Shown one piece after another: positions 8,267-17,001 of a stretch of DNA of 64,000 bases. The stretch comes from Sediminibacterium sp. (lineage in GTDB: Bacteria > Bacteroidota > Bacteroidia > B-17B0 > Aurantibacillaceae): the NCBI GenBank assembly GCA_030054095.1, contig JASGCO010000003.1, positions 62,001 to 126,000 of the forward strand, in the 5' to 3' direction. The notes under the pieces were generated by a model that was given only the letters and a program-made list of their open reading frames with translations, did not search any database and was not told the origin of the DNA. The position numbers and the translations under genes were made by a program. Each line of letters starts with the position of its first letter. The stretch's first letter is position 1.

Positions 8267-8779
8267 ATGAAAATTACAGAAGACATGGTAGTAAGTGTGA
8301 ATTATCACCTGACTGCTTCCATTAACGGCGGAACTGAAGAATTAGTTGAACAAACCAGCATAGAGCAACCTTTTGTATTTTTATGTGGCTTTGGCGCAGT
8401 ATTGCCCCAATTTGAAGAAAACCTGAGCGGTAAGGAAAAAGGACATCCCTTCGATTTTAAAATTGATGCGGCTAACGCTTATGGCGCCGTAGAAGCGGAT
8501 TACGTTGTCAACATCAGTAAACAGGCATTTGAAATAGATGGTAAATTTGATGAAGAACGCATCCGTGTAGGGGAAGATATACCTATGAATGACGCGGAAG
8601 GAAATCAACTGTTAGGTAAAGTTGTTGAGGTTAGTGACGCACATGTACGTATGGACTTTAATCATCCTTTGGCTGGTCACGATCTACATTTTGTTGGAGA
8701 AGTACTTGATGTTAGACCTGCTACTCAGGAAGAACTAGACCATGGTCATGTACATGGCGTAGGTGGTCACCATCATTAA
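8267..8779 (+). CDS. SlyD-like FKBP-type peptidyl-prolyl cis-trans isomerase
   Basis: A 170-residue protein. An FKBP domain is split by an insert-in-flap segment (about 75-130), as in SlyD: the N-terminal part holds FLCGFGAVLPQFEENLSG and the C-terminal part holds FNHPLAGHDLHFVGEVLDV. The end is His-rich (HGHVHGVGGHHH), like the metal-binding tail of SlyD, so it may bind Ni or Zn as well as assist protein folding. No signal peptide is present. It follows the ALDH gene by 22 bp, so the two are probably cotranscribed and end at the hairpin at 8799. I leave the symbol blank because Bacteroidota SlyD-like paralogues are common. Confidence 0.9.
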   Translation: MKITEDMVVSVNYHLTASINGGTEELVEQTSIEQPFVFLCGFGAVLPQFEENLSGKEKGHPFDFKIDAANAYGAVEADYVVNISKQAFEIDGKFDEERIRVGEDIPMNDAEGNQLLGKVVEVSDAHVRMDFNHPLAGHDLHFVGEVLDVRPATQEELDHGHVHGVGGHHH

Positions 8780-8798
8780 TCTATTCTTTTTTGATCAG

Positions 8799-8831
8799 AA
8801 GGCTGTCTCAAAAATTGAGACAGCCTTTTTT
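8799..8831 (+). terminator. Rho-independent terminator
   Basis: AAGGCTGTCTCA and TGAGACAGCCTT form a perfect 12-bp stem followed by a T run. It lies 20 bp after the FKBP stop codon. Confidence 0.9.
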
Positions 8832-8910
8832 ATATCCTTATTCCATAAAACAAGTGTTTAAAGGAATTTCCAGACAAGCCTATCAGATTACTTACCAAAA
8901 CGCACTTTGC

Positions 8911-9669
8911 TTATTTTTTAAGTCTATCTAATACCTCCGCTTTTTTCCGCCTGGCAACATCAAAAGAACAGCCTGAACTTAAGGTGATAACAAATGGGTC
9001 GCCTTTGCTGTACTCCACTATTTCCTCAGTATTTACCAGTAAACTCTTGCTAATTCTAAGCAAGGTACTGGCCTCCCCAAAAAACTCTTCAAACTCTTTA
9101 AGATTACGGGGCGTAACGTACTTACTTCCATCAAGGGTATAAATATCGCTATATCTCCCATCCCCCTCAATGTATATGATCTCATTGGCGTGTATCATCT
9201 TCACCTTATCCCCTACATGCACTGCCATACGCTTCACTGTATTTTTAAGATTATACACCAGCGTATCAATTGGTTCCCGGTTAACCAAATTTTCCCCAAT
9301 ACGTTCTACCACCTTCTTCACTGCTTGATCCAGTTCCGTTGTATCTATTGGCTTCAACAAATAATCTATCGCGTTAAATCGGATAGCGCTTATTGCATAA
9401 TGATCGTAACTCGTTACAAACACAATTTCAAAATCAATCGCCTCAAAACGTTTCAAAAGCGAAAAAGCGTCTCCTCCGGGCATTTGTATATCGAGAAAAA
9501 CCAATTGTGGTTTTAACCGGTTAATGATCTCAAACGCCTCTTCTGTGTTAGCCGCTTCGCCTATAATGGTCATTGATTCCGTATACGGCAAAAGTAGTTT
9601 TCGCAATACCTCTCTTCCGTTTCGTTCGTCATCTACCAACAAACAACTAATTGGTCCATTCATCATCAT
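8911..9669 (-). CDS. LytTR-family response regulator
   Basis: A 252-residue receiver plus LytTR protein. Receiver residues are Asp13-Asp14, phospho-acceptor Asp60 (FLDIQMPGGD) and Lys106 (YLLKPID). The LytTR domain (about 150-250) contains EIIYIEGDGRYSDIY and LLRISKSLLVN. It overlaps the upstream sensor kinase gene by 23 bp, so translation is coupled and the pair is almost certainly cognate. Three consecutive ATG codons lie at the start; the first is used here, but the third is equally possible. This is the second LytTR regulator within 10 kb, but its receiver diverges from the first at many positions, so the two are not a recent duplication. Confidence 0.93.
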   Translation of the reverse strand: MMMNGPISCLLVDDERNGREVLRKLLLPYTESMTIIGEAANTEEAFEIINRLKPQLVFLDIQMPGGDAFSLLKRFEAIDFEIVFVTSYDHYAISAIRFNAIDYLLKPIDTTELDQAVKKVVERIGENLVNREPIDTLVYNLKNTVKRMAVHVGDKVKMIHANEIIYIEGDGRYSDIYTLDGSKYVTPRNLKEFEEFFGEASTLLRISKSLLVNTEEIVEYSKGDPFVITLSSGCSFDVARRKKAEVLDRLKK

Positions 9670-12600
9670 ATTCCTCTATTTTAATCCACAATTCAACTTT
9701 TGTTCCGTTTGCTTCTCCTGCTTCATTATACTTATCCGTTATTTTTATATTACTGATTCTATTCCCCTGAAGTTTATTCACCAATTCCATACGTTCTTTT
9801 GTAATAATCATTCCCGCTGGTTTATGCGTGTTACTTGCTTTATATGCACTAGCCTTTTCTCTGCCTATTCCATTATCATCAATAACCACATACAAAAAAT
9901 AAATTTCTGATTCGCCTGATTCCGGCAAAGGCGCTGTTACATCCACAGTTACCACTAGCTCTCCTCTCCGTTCACCCTTCAGACTATTCAGTCCGTGCCA
10001 GATCGCATTTTCTACATAGGGTTGAATAATCATGGTTGGTATAAAAACACCATCCGGATATAGCTTTGGATTTACACTTTGCCTGTATTCAAAAGCGTTT
10101 TCAAAACGCAGTTGTTCCATTTCTACATATAACTGCAGGGTTTCCATTTCATCGGACAGAGATATTTTCCGCTGTCTTGAATTGTTTAATACTTTTCTGA
10201 TCAATCTGCTGAACTTAGCCAGATAGTCATAAGCCTGCTTTTCGTCTTTATCTAATATATAGTTCTGAATACTATTAATAGCATTAAATATAAAATGAGG
10301 ATTCATTTGCGACTGAAGCGCTGAAAGTTGTGAATCGGACAACCGCTTTTCCCAAAGGAATTTTTCCGCTTCGCGCCGTTTAACCCGTTTAATTACTACG
10401 CGGATAATGCCATATACCACCCCGCCACCTATAAGCATCAATAATACGATAAACCATATTTCTTTCCAAAAAGGCATTTCTATAGTTATTTCCAGACTAT
10501 ACTGATTCCGTTTACCCGTTCCGGTAAAATTTGTTGTATAAGAATAAAACAGGTATTTACCGGGTGGTAGATTCTGGTAACTGATTTTCCCATCTTTACT
10601 AAAATAAAACGCAGTATCGTATGGTTCCAGTTTATAATACATTCCTGAATAATCATCCTTCCGGAACGTAAAAATATCGAAAACCATATCTATCGTATTT
10701 TGATAGTAAGGCAAGACCAATGTATGTCCAACTTGCTTACGAGCCAGTTTATTCACACTAATACTTCTAAGACGAATGTCTGGTATATACTCCTGACTAC
10801 GGCCTCCAACAATTGAAAAGCGGAATAATCCGTTATAGGAAGACGCAAATAATACGGAGTCTGCAATAGCGATTTTGTTAATGTTACTGGATGGCAGCCC
10901 AGGCACTTTGCTTATTTGCTGAGCATTTCCGGCAGAGATATCATATTTATAAATACCATAATTACTGGCTATCCACAGCACCCCATTTTTATCTGTTGCT
11001 AAATCATTAATATCATCCGGCAGTATCTTAAACCGCTGTAAGATAACAGAGTCATTTCTGATAAAACCTAATCCTTGCCCTCTGGTAGATACCGCTATAA
11101 ATGGGCCAACTCTTTCTATCTTGGTTACCTGCACATCTATTCCAGGCAATTTCTCCGATGTACCTGTAGAAAACGTGTATTTGTAAATTCCGTTACTGCA
11201 ACCATATAGTAAATACTTATCATTTACAACATTTAAGCACCGTCCCCGGCTATTAAAGCTCGTCAGTATAGACGTTTGAAAATCCTTATCCACTTCATAA
11301 ATCGCTGATTTAGATATGCCATAAAGTTTACCATCTCTCTTATCTAAATCGTATAGCGTTACACTGGATTTTGTGTTGGGATCTTTTAAAGAGAGCTTGT
11401 AATTTAGTTGGCTATCGTAAATATCTGCAACACCCGTCATGGCTATACACAGATGATTCTCAAAAAAATCAATATCTGAATAATCTATTGCCTCCTTTTT
11501 AGATAAGCATATACGTTCTATTTTTTCTCCGTTTATAATCATCAACTCATTCCATTCAGAAGATGTATAAATTCTGCCATTTATATTCTTAATATAATAT
11601 GCTTTTTTTTCAGGCAAAACAGACTCCGGATAGCGCATAACATCAGTATTCATAGAAAAATAAACACCTTTTTCCAGAGTGGTACACCACATGTTTCCTT
11701 CCTTATCTTCACAAAAACCAGATACAGAAAGACCCGGTAATACCATTTTGGTTGGTTTTGAATGATCTATCGCCGTACCACTTTTAAAATATCTTCCTCC
11801 CTTTGTTGCCAATCCCACCCATAAACCATTACTACGATCGCCATGCAAACTAATAATTGTTGTTGGAAAAGTGGCAATTTTATAATTCAAATCGGGGTCA
11901 ATGATTAGCAATTGATTGTCAACTGCAAAAAAAGTATGATCTTTTATGTAGGCTATACGTCGAATACCTGAAGCTAACCGTGTATTATCTAAATCAACCT
12001 CTATTTTCTTTTTATTCCTGCCCTTTGTCACCTCCACCTTAACTTTCCAGTTACTCTTAGTTAATTCACGCTCAGTAAATTTATAAGGTTTGATAAAATA
12101 GGCTCCCTTATCTGTTATGTACACATTATATAAAGGTCTATCGGTATCCTTGCTCTCCTTTGTTAATCTATGAATGTTATTAGATTGTGGTTCTAACAGA
12201 TACGATGACGAACTGCCAGTAACAAATAGTTTACCATCAAGCGTCTCCTTCATCGCATACAAAATTTCAGACATGTTAGATCTAATACTCTGTAACTTAT
12301 TCTTTTCTATGATGTCATCTAACTTCGCGACTATTTCCAAAGTATCGTTTTTACCTCTTAAAATGGTACGCTTAGATGTTAAAAACAAAAGCGATGAATC
12401 TCTGGCTTTCATAATACCATAAACACCTCCATCAAAAACGCTGTTACGCGAGTTATAAGTCGTTACATTTGTTCCGGAAATTTTTAAAACGCCCCGTTCT
12501 GTCGCTATCCATATATAACCCCATTTATCCTGAACCACGTTATAGCATTCCTCTGAAGGAAGGTTTAGTTCATCACTAACATTTTTAAAATAGACTTCCT

Positions 12601-12670
12601 GCGCTTTAAAATTATAAGCCCAAATGAAAAGAAAGAAAAAGAAAATTATGCTATAAACACGCATTTTCAT
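9647..12670 (-). CDS. Large periplasmic-sensing histidine kinase (propeller + Y_Y_Y + LytS-type kinase)
   Basis: A 1007-residue protein. A signal peptide (MKMRVYSIIFFFFLFIWAYN) leads into a periplasmic region of about 700 residues. Reg_prop-type propeller motifs such as DKWGYIWIATERGVLKI and DKNGVLWIASNYGIYKY recur there. They are followed by a Y_Y_Y-like Ig domain (YKLEPYDTAFYFSKDGKISY, then LPPGKY), one membrane helix near 740-760, and a His_kinase domain with QMNPHFIFNAINS (His at about 793) and a VENAIWHG ATP site. The propeller plus Y_Y_Y layout is that of the input half of hybrid two-component systems, but here the output is a LytS-type kinase with a separate LytTR regulator. The ligand is unknown; no polysaccharide-utilisation genes lie nearby. 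Confidence 0.9.
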   Translation of the reverse strand: MKMRVYSIIFFFFLFIWAYNFKAQEVYFKNVSDELNLPSEECYNVVQDKWGYIWIATERGVLKISGTNVTTYNSRNSVFDGGVYGIMKARDSSLLFLTSKRTILRGKNDTLEIVAKLDDIIEKNKLQSIRSNMSEILYAMKETLDGKLFVTGSSSSYLLEPQSNNIHRLTKESKDTDRPLYNVYITDKGAYFIKPYKFTERELTKSNWKVKVEVTKGRNKKKIEVDLDNTRLASGIRRIAYIKDHTFFAVDNQLLIIDPDLNYKIATFPTTIISLHGDRSNGLWVGLATKGGRYFKSGTAIDHSKPTKMVLPGLSVSGFCEDKEGNMWCTTLEKGVYFSMNTDVMRYPESVLPEKKAYYIKNINGRIYTSSEWNELMIINGEKIERICLSKKEAIDYSDIDFFENHLCIAMTGVADIYDSQLNYKLSLKDPNTKSSVTLYDLDKRDGKLYGISKSAIYEVDKDFQTSILTSFNSRGRCLNVVNDKYLLYGCSNGIYKYTFSTGTSEKLPGIDVQVTKIERVGPFIAVSTRGQGLGFIRNDSVILQRFKILPDDINDLATDKNGVLWIASNYGIYKYDISAGNAQQISKVPGLPSSNINKIAIADSVLFASSYNGLFRFSIVGGRSQEYIPDIRLRSISVNKLARKQVGHTLVLPYYQNTIDMVFDIFTFRKDDYSGMYYKLEPYDTAFYFSKDGKISYQNLPPGKYLFYSYTTNFTGTGKRNQYSLEITIEMPFWKEIWFIVLLMLIGGGVVYGIIRVVIKRVKRREAEKFLWEKRLSDSQLSALQSQMNPHFIFNAINSIQNYILDKDEKQAYDYLAKFSRLIRKVLNNSRQRKISLSDEMETLQLYVEMEQLRFENAFEYRQSVNPKLYPDGVFIPTMIIQPYVENAIWHGLNSLKGERRGELVVTVDVTAPLPESGESEIYFLYVVIDDNGIGREKASAYKASNTHKPAGMIITKERMELVNKLQGNRISNIKITDKYNEAGEANGTKVELWIKIEEYDDEWTN

Positions 12671-12864
12671 ACCTGCATAAAAATAACACTATCCCGATTA
12701 AATACATTAAAAACCTTATGCTCACGGGCTAAAAATGTTGTAAGCGGTTGGAATTGCTTCCCACTAACAAATAGCACACCACTAGTCTCCTATAAAAAAG
12801 TGTTTAACCGTAAGTAGCAGTAACTCTCCACATACAGCAAACAGTGTTTATACAAAACAATGTC

Positions 12865-14148
12865 TCAGGTAACTGGCAAGGATCCAGTTTTGTAATTGAG
12901 CAGGCATTTATAGATATAATCCAATTCCCCATCGGTAATACAATAAGGAGGAATAAGATAAAGTGCATTTCCCAACGGCCGTAATAAAATTCCCTCCCGC
13001 TGAAACCATTGTGCTACACCTTCCGAAGCGGCATTCAGATAGTGCTTTACCTCATCGGTCTTTAGATCCAAAGCAAGAATAGTTCCGGTTACTCTTACAT
13101 TTTCAAATAACGGGTGCTGTTTCAACATTCTTTTAGCGTTGAGGTGCCTGTCCCCGATTCGCTTAATAGCCTGCCAGGTAGCCGCTTGTTCCATCAGATC
13201 AAGACTTGCCAATGCTGCCGAACAGGCAGTTGGATTAGCCGTATAACTATGTCCGTGGAAAAATGTTTTTGTTTTATCGTTACTCAGATAGGCATCGTAA
13301 ATAAACTGTGCGCAGGAGGTAACACCCAAAGGCATATAACCACCGGTTAATCCTTTACTGAGACACATAATATCCGGTTTAATGGTCGTATAATCACTTG
13401 CAAAAAAACGACCGGTGCGTCCGAATCCTGTCATTACTTCATCCGCAATACAAATAACATGTTCCGCTTTACAAATAGACAGTAAAGCATCGAGGTGCTC
13501 GACCTCATACATGGCCATTCCAGCTGCGCCCTGAACCAGTGGTTCATAAATAAAAGCAGCTACCGTCCCGGTTGCAATTAACGACTTTAATATTTTACTA
13601 ACGCTTTCCAGATTTTCAGCAGTTGGTAAAGGGATATGCTTAACATCAAATAGAAACTGATTGAATGCCTGATTAAATACATTTCTGGCCCCCACGCTCA
13701 TGCCTCCGAAGGTATCGCCATGATACGCGTTTTCAAAAGCGATAAACGTGCACTTTTTCTGTCCAAGATTATCGGCATACTGAATAGCCATCTTTAAAGC
13801 AACCTCGACTGCTGTACTGCCGTTATCGCTATAAAACACTTTGGATTGGTTTGGCGGCAGGTGATTTAGTAAACGTTCCGCTAAGGTAACAGCTGGCTGA
13901 TGCGTATAATCACTAAACATACTGTGTTCTAACACCTGCAACTGTTCGGCTACTTTTTCGGAAATATAAGGATGGCAATGCCCGTGCAGGTTAACCCACC
14001 AACTACTGATGGCGTCCATATATCGCTTCCCTGCATCATCAGTAAAGTACAACCCTTCGCCTTTTACAATATTAACCGGTGGGACTGCTGCTGCCTGATG
14101 GGTAAACGGATGCCATACAAACGCTTTATCTTTTTCCTGAAGTGTCAT
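12865..14148 (-). CDS. bioA: Adenosylmethionine-8-amino-7-oxononanoate aminotransferase
   Basis: A 427-residue class-III PLP aminotransferase that converts 7-keto-8-aminopelargonate (KAPA) to diaminopelargonate (DAPA) using S-adenosylmethionine as amino donor. The PLP Lys is at residue 265 in LSKGLTGGYMPLG, and DEVMTGFGRTG is the cofactor-binding Asp motif. The N-terminal VWHPFTHQ and SSWWVNLHGH blocks are BioA-specific. Length is normal. It is the last gene of the bioB-bioF-bioD-bioA operon, 30 bp after bioD. Confidence 0.97.
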   Translation of the reverse strand: MTLQEKDKAFVWHPFTHQAAAVPPVNIVKGEGLYFTDDAGKRYMDAISSWWVNLHGHCHPYISEKVAEQLQVLEHSMFSDYTHQPAVTLAERLLNHLPPNQSKVFYSDNGSTAVEVALKMAIQYADNLGQKKCTFIAFENAYHGDTFGGMSVGARNVFNQAFNQFLFDVKHIPLPTAENLESVSKILKSLIATGTVAAFIYEPLVQGAAGMAMYEVEHLDALLSICKAEHVICIADEVMTGFGRTGRFFASDYTTIKPDIMCLSKGLTGGYMPLGVTSCAQFIYDAYLSNDKTKTFFHGHSYTANPTACSAALASLDLMEQAATWQAIKRIGDRHLNAKRMLKQHPLFENVRVTGTILALDLKTDEVKHYLNAASEGVAQWFQREGILLRPLGNALYLIPPYCITDGELDYIYKCLLNYKTGSLPVT

Positions 14149-14178
14149 ATTATGAAGATTGTACTTTACGATTTATGT

Positions 14179-14802
14179 TTATTCAAACAAAACTGTATTA
14201 ATATGTTGAGATGCTGTCCATACACTCAATTTACTGATCTCTGCCAGTTCTTCTATCTCTGCCAATATGGGAACAGGGCACTTTGCCAGAATCGCTCGTT
14301 TTACAGGAGCATCAAAACGTCCATTCAGTATAATCCCTTTAAATGGTATTTTCTTTGCTTCTAAATAAGCTATACTCAATAAGGAATGGTTAATGCAACC
14401 TAAATAATTACTGCAAACTAAAATTACCTCCGCATCAGTTTTTAACGCCAGATCAATCACATCGGTTGTTTCATTCAGCGGAACCAATATACCACCGGCT
14501 CCTTCAATAATAAGCGTATTCGTTGTTTCAGGCACAACGATTTTTCCCATTTCTATTTCGGCATTCTCTAACTGTGCTGCTATGTTAGGCGAAAGAGGCG
14601 CTTCGAAACAATACGCTTCGTTAAAACACGTTGTTTCTGAATTGCTGATTAAAGCAGATACCATTTGCCGGTCGGTTCCCTCTGTGCTTCCGCTCTGAAC
14701 GGGTTTCCAGTAATCAGCTTTAAGTGCCTCGGTTAATACAGCCGACACAACTGTTTTTCCTACATTGGTACCAATGCCGGTAATAAAATAACGTTTAGCC
14801 AT
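14179..14802 (-). CDS. bioD: Dethiobiotin synthetase
   Basis: A 207-residue ATP-dependent carboxylase that makes dethiobiotin from DAPA and CO2. The P-loop GIGTNVGKT lies at residues 9-17, and KPVQSGSTEGTD and IEGAGGILVPLN are the conserved BioD blocks. Its start overlaps the 3' end of bioF by 8 bp. Length is typical. Confidence 0.96.
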   Translation of the reverse strand: MAKRYFITGIGTNVGKTVVSAVLTEALKADYWKPVQSGSTEGTDRQMVSALISNSETTCFNEAYCFEAPLSPNIAAQLENAEIEMGKIVVPETTNTLIIEGAGGILVPLNETTDVIDLALKTDAEVILVCSNYLGCINHSLLSIAYLEAKKIPFKGIILNGRFDAPVKRAILAKCPVPILAEIEELAEISKLSVWTASQHINTVLFE

Positions 14803-15928
14803 GTATCCATTTTATTAAAAGATCCAATTCAGATTGAGTATTAAACGCGTGAAGGCAAAACCGTATGCGTTCACTACCTTCTTTAACTGTCGGGCTCTTT
14901 ATGGCCTTTGCATAAATACCATTTTTGGCCAGTTTCTGTTCCATGTCATCTACTGCTCCATTGCTGCCCAATACCAGACATTGAATAGAACTATTACTGG
15001 TAATAAACCCGGGTATATCAATTGTTGCCTGTTTAAAATACGCTATATTACTCAGCAACTGCTGGCGCTGCGTTTCACTCTGAACTAGTAACAACTGATA
15101 GGCTGCCATAATATTTTCCACACTATGCAATGGCAAAGCTGTTGTATAAATAAACGAACGCGAAAAGTTAATGAGGTAATCTTTCAATAAACGGCTTCCT
15201 GCAATCGCAGCGCCATGTACGCCCATTGCTTTTCCGTAGGTATAAATGCGGGCAAAACACATTGGCTCAATAGCCAACTGCTCACAAAGTCCACGCCCCT
15301 CTTTACCAAATACACCAATAGCATGCGCTTCATCTACGATCAGAAAACTATTTTCCTGTTCATTTAAAAGCGTGGTTATTGCTTTCAGGGGCGCTTCGTC
15401 TCCATCCATGGAATAAATACTTTCCACCACCACATAAATACTCCGGAAGCCCGATTGATGACGATTGAGCAAAGCGGCCAAATCGGTGATAGAATTATGC
15501 TTGAATTTATATGATGTAGCGTGAGACAAACGAATGCCATCGTATAATGACGCGTGAATGAGTTCATCGTACAAAATAAGATCGCCTTTTTGTGGCACAC
15601 AGGATAATAGTCCCACATTGGCATCGTAACCTGAGTTATACAACAAAGCTGCTTCGGCATGATGAAATGTAGCGATATACGCTTCTGTTTCTTCTGTAAA
15701 AACTGTATTACCGCTTATTAAGCGGGATCCTCCGGAACCAGAGCGGAACGAGGATGACTTTCCTTTAGCTACATAATCTGAAATAGATCCCTGAGTCGAA
15801 AAACCAAGATAATCGTTACTACAAAAATCTACTGGTGGAAAATCACGCGTCAGTTTCCTTAAAGATCCCTTTTCCGCGCGTTCCCGCAGGGCTTTTACTA
15901 AATGCGGAGGATGTTTTTCATCGGCCAT
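14795..15928 (-). CDS. bioF: 8-amino-7-oxononanoate synthase
   Basis: A 377-residue alpha-oxoamine synthase that joins pimeloyl-thioester and alanine to form KAPA. FCSNDYLGFS is the N-terminal signature, the PLP Lys is Lys233 (YTYGKAMGVHG), and DEAHAIGVFGKEGRG is the cofactor Asp block. The gene starts 9 bp after bioB and overlaps bioD. The family overlaps with KBL and related enzymes, but the operon context settles the call as BioF. Confidence 0.95.
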   Translation of the reverse strand: MADEKHPPHLVKALRERAEKGSLRKLTRDFPPVDFCSNDYLGFSTQGSISDYVAKGKSSSFRSGSGGSRLISGNTVFTEETEAYIATFHHAEAALLYNSGYDANVGLLSCVPQKGDLILYDELIHASLYDGIRLSHATSYKFKHNSITDLAALLNRHQSGFRSIYVVVESIYSMDGDEAPLKAITTLLNEQENSFLIVDEAHAIGVFGKEGRGLCEQLAIEPMCFARIYTYGKAMGVHGAAIAGSRLLKDYLINFSRSFIYTTALPLHSVENIMAAYQLLLVQSETQRQQLLSNIAYFKQATIDIPGFITSNSSIQCLVLGSNGAVDDMEQKLAKNGIYAKAIKSPTVKEGSERIRFCLHAFNTQSELDLLIKWIHG

Positions 15929-15937
15929 TGGCAGGCA

Positions 15938-16912
15938 TTACACCAACTCTTCCTTTAACTTATCGGCAAAGGCTTTTTTGGGCGTTAAGCCCAATATGTT
16001 AAACATTTCCATATCCTGATTGTATTCTGGATTGGGAGTGGTTAATAATTTATCACCGGCAAAAATAGAATTGGCTCCGGCCAAAAAACAAAGTGCCTGA
16101 CCTTCCATACTCATGCTTAAACGACCGGCACTTAAACGTACGGCCGTTTTGGGAAGAACGATCCGAGCGGTTGCTATCATTCGTACCATATCCCAGATGG
16201 GAACCGGTGGCTGCTCTTCCATGGGCGTGCCTTCTACTGCTACTAAAGCGTTAATAGGTACACTTTCAGGCTGTGGGCGCAATAAACTCAAAGTATAAAG
16301 CATACCCACACGATCGTTTACGCTTTCGCCCATACCTATAATTCCGCCACTGCAAACGGTCAAGCCTGCTTTGCGCACATTTTTCAATGTGTTTAAGCGA
16401 TCATCATAGTTACGGGTGGTAATAATATTATTGTAATTTTCTTCAGAAGTATCCAGATTATGATTATAGGCGTACAAACCTGCTTCGGCCAAACGCTTAG
16501 CCTGATCCTCAGTCACCATACCCAAAGTAGCGCATACCTCAAGTCCTTTACTGTTGATGGTTTTCACCATATCCAACACCTTTTCAAAGTCGCGGTTATC
16601 ACGTACTTCGCGCCAGGCAGCCCCCAAACACATACGACTGGCTCCTCCGGCTTTGGCGTTATCCGCACAAGCACTCACTTCCGCCACATCCATCAACTTA
16701 TGCACTTTCACTTCTGTATTGTAACGTGCTGCCTGCGGGCAATACGCGCAATCCTCCGGGCAACCGCCTGTTTTAATGGAGAGCAGTGAACTTACCTGCA
16801 CTTCTCCGGTTTTATGATGGGTCTTATGAACTTCTGCAGCTTTTGCTATTAATTCCAGCAAAGGTGTGTTATACACATCCAGAATCTCTTCTTTTGTCCA
16901 GTCTTTAATCAT
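15938..16912 (-). CDS. bioB: Biotin synthase
   Basis: A 324-residue radical-SAM enzyme that inserts sulfur into dethiobiotin. The CxxxCxxC cluster motif is Cys51-Cys55-Cys58 ([12 protein letters not shown]), and residues such as [12 protein letters not shown] and GGIIGMGES are BioB-specific. First gene of the operon, so transcription starts upstream, where a perfect inverted repeat overlaps a -7-like box (16936-16970). No gene for making the pimeloyl precursor (bioC, bioH, bioW) is in the window. Confidence 0.98.
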   Translation of the reverse strand: MIKDWTKEEILDVYNTPLLELIAKAAEVHKTHHKTGEVQVSSLLSIKTGGCPEDCAYCPQAARYNTEVKVHKLMDVAEVSACADNAKAGGASRMCLGAAWREVRDNRDFEKVLDMVKTINSKGLEVCATLGMVTEDQAKRLAEAGLYAYNHNLDTSEENYNNIITTRNYDDRLNTLKNVRKAGLTVCSGGIIGMGESVNDRVGMLYTLSLLRPQPESVPINALVAVEGTPMEEQPPVPIWDMVRMIATARIVLPKTAVRLSAGRLSMSMEGQALCFLAGANSIFAGDKLLTTPNPEYNQDMEMFNILGLTPKKAFADKLKEELV

Positions 16913-16935
16913 GCTTTTGTTACTGAGTAATTATT

Positions 16936-16970
16936 AAAGATAAATAAAGTCAGTTTATCTTTCAAATTTA
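16936..16970 (-). promoter_or_regulatory. bioB promoter with perfect inverted-repeat operator candidate
   Basis: Read on the coding strand, TAAATTTG (16970-16963) matches TAnnTTTG and is followed at once by AAAGATAAA, 9 bp, TTTATCTTT (16962-16936). The 9-bp arms are perfectly complementary. A repressor bound here would cover the transcription start. The sequence is not the E. coli BirA operator (TTGTAACC-type). An ATATCT-atc-AGATAT mini-palindrome lies at 16984-16998 near the end of rny. Confidence 0.55.
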
Positions 16971-17001
16971 TTCATACTTACTGATATCTATCAGATATGG
17001 C

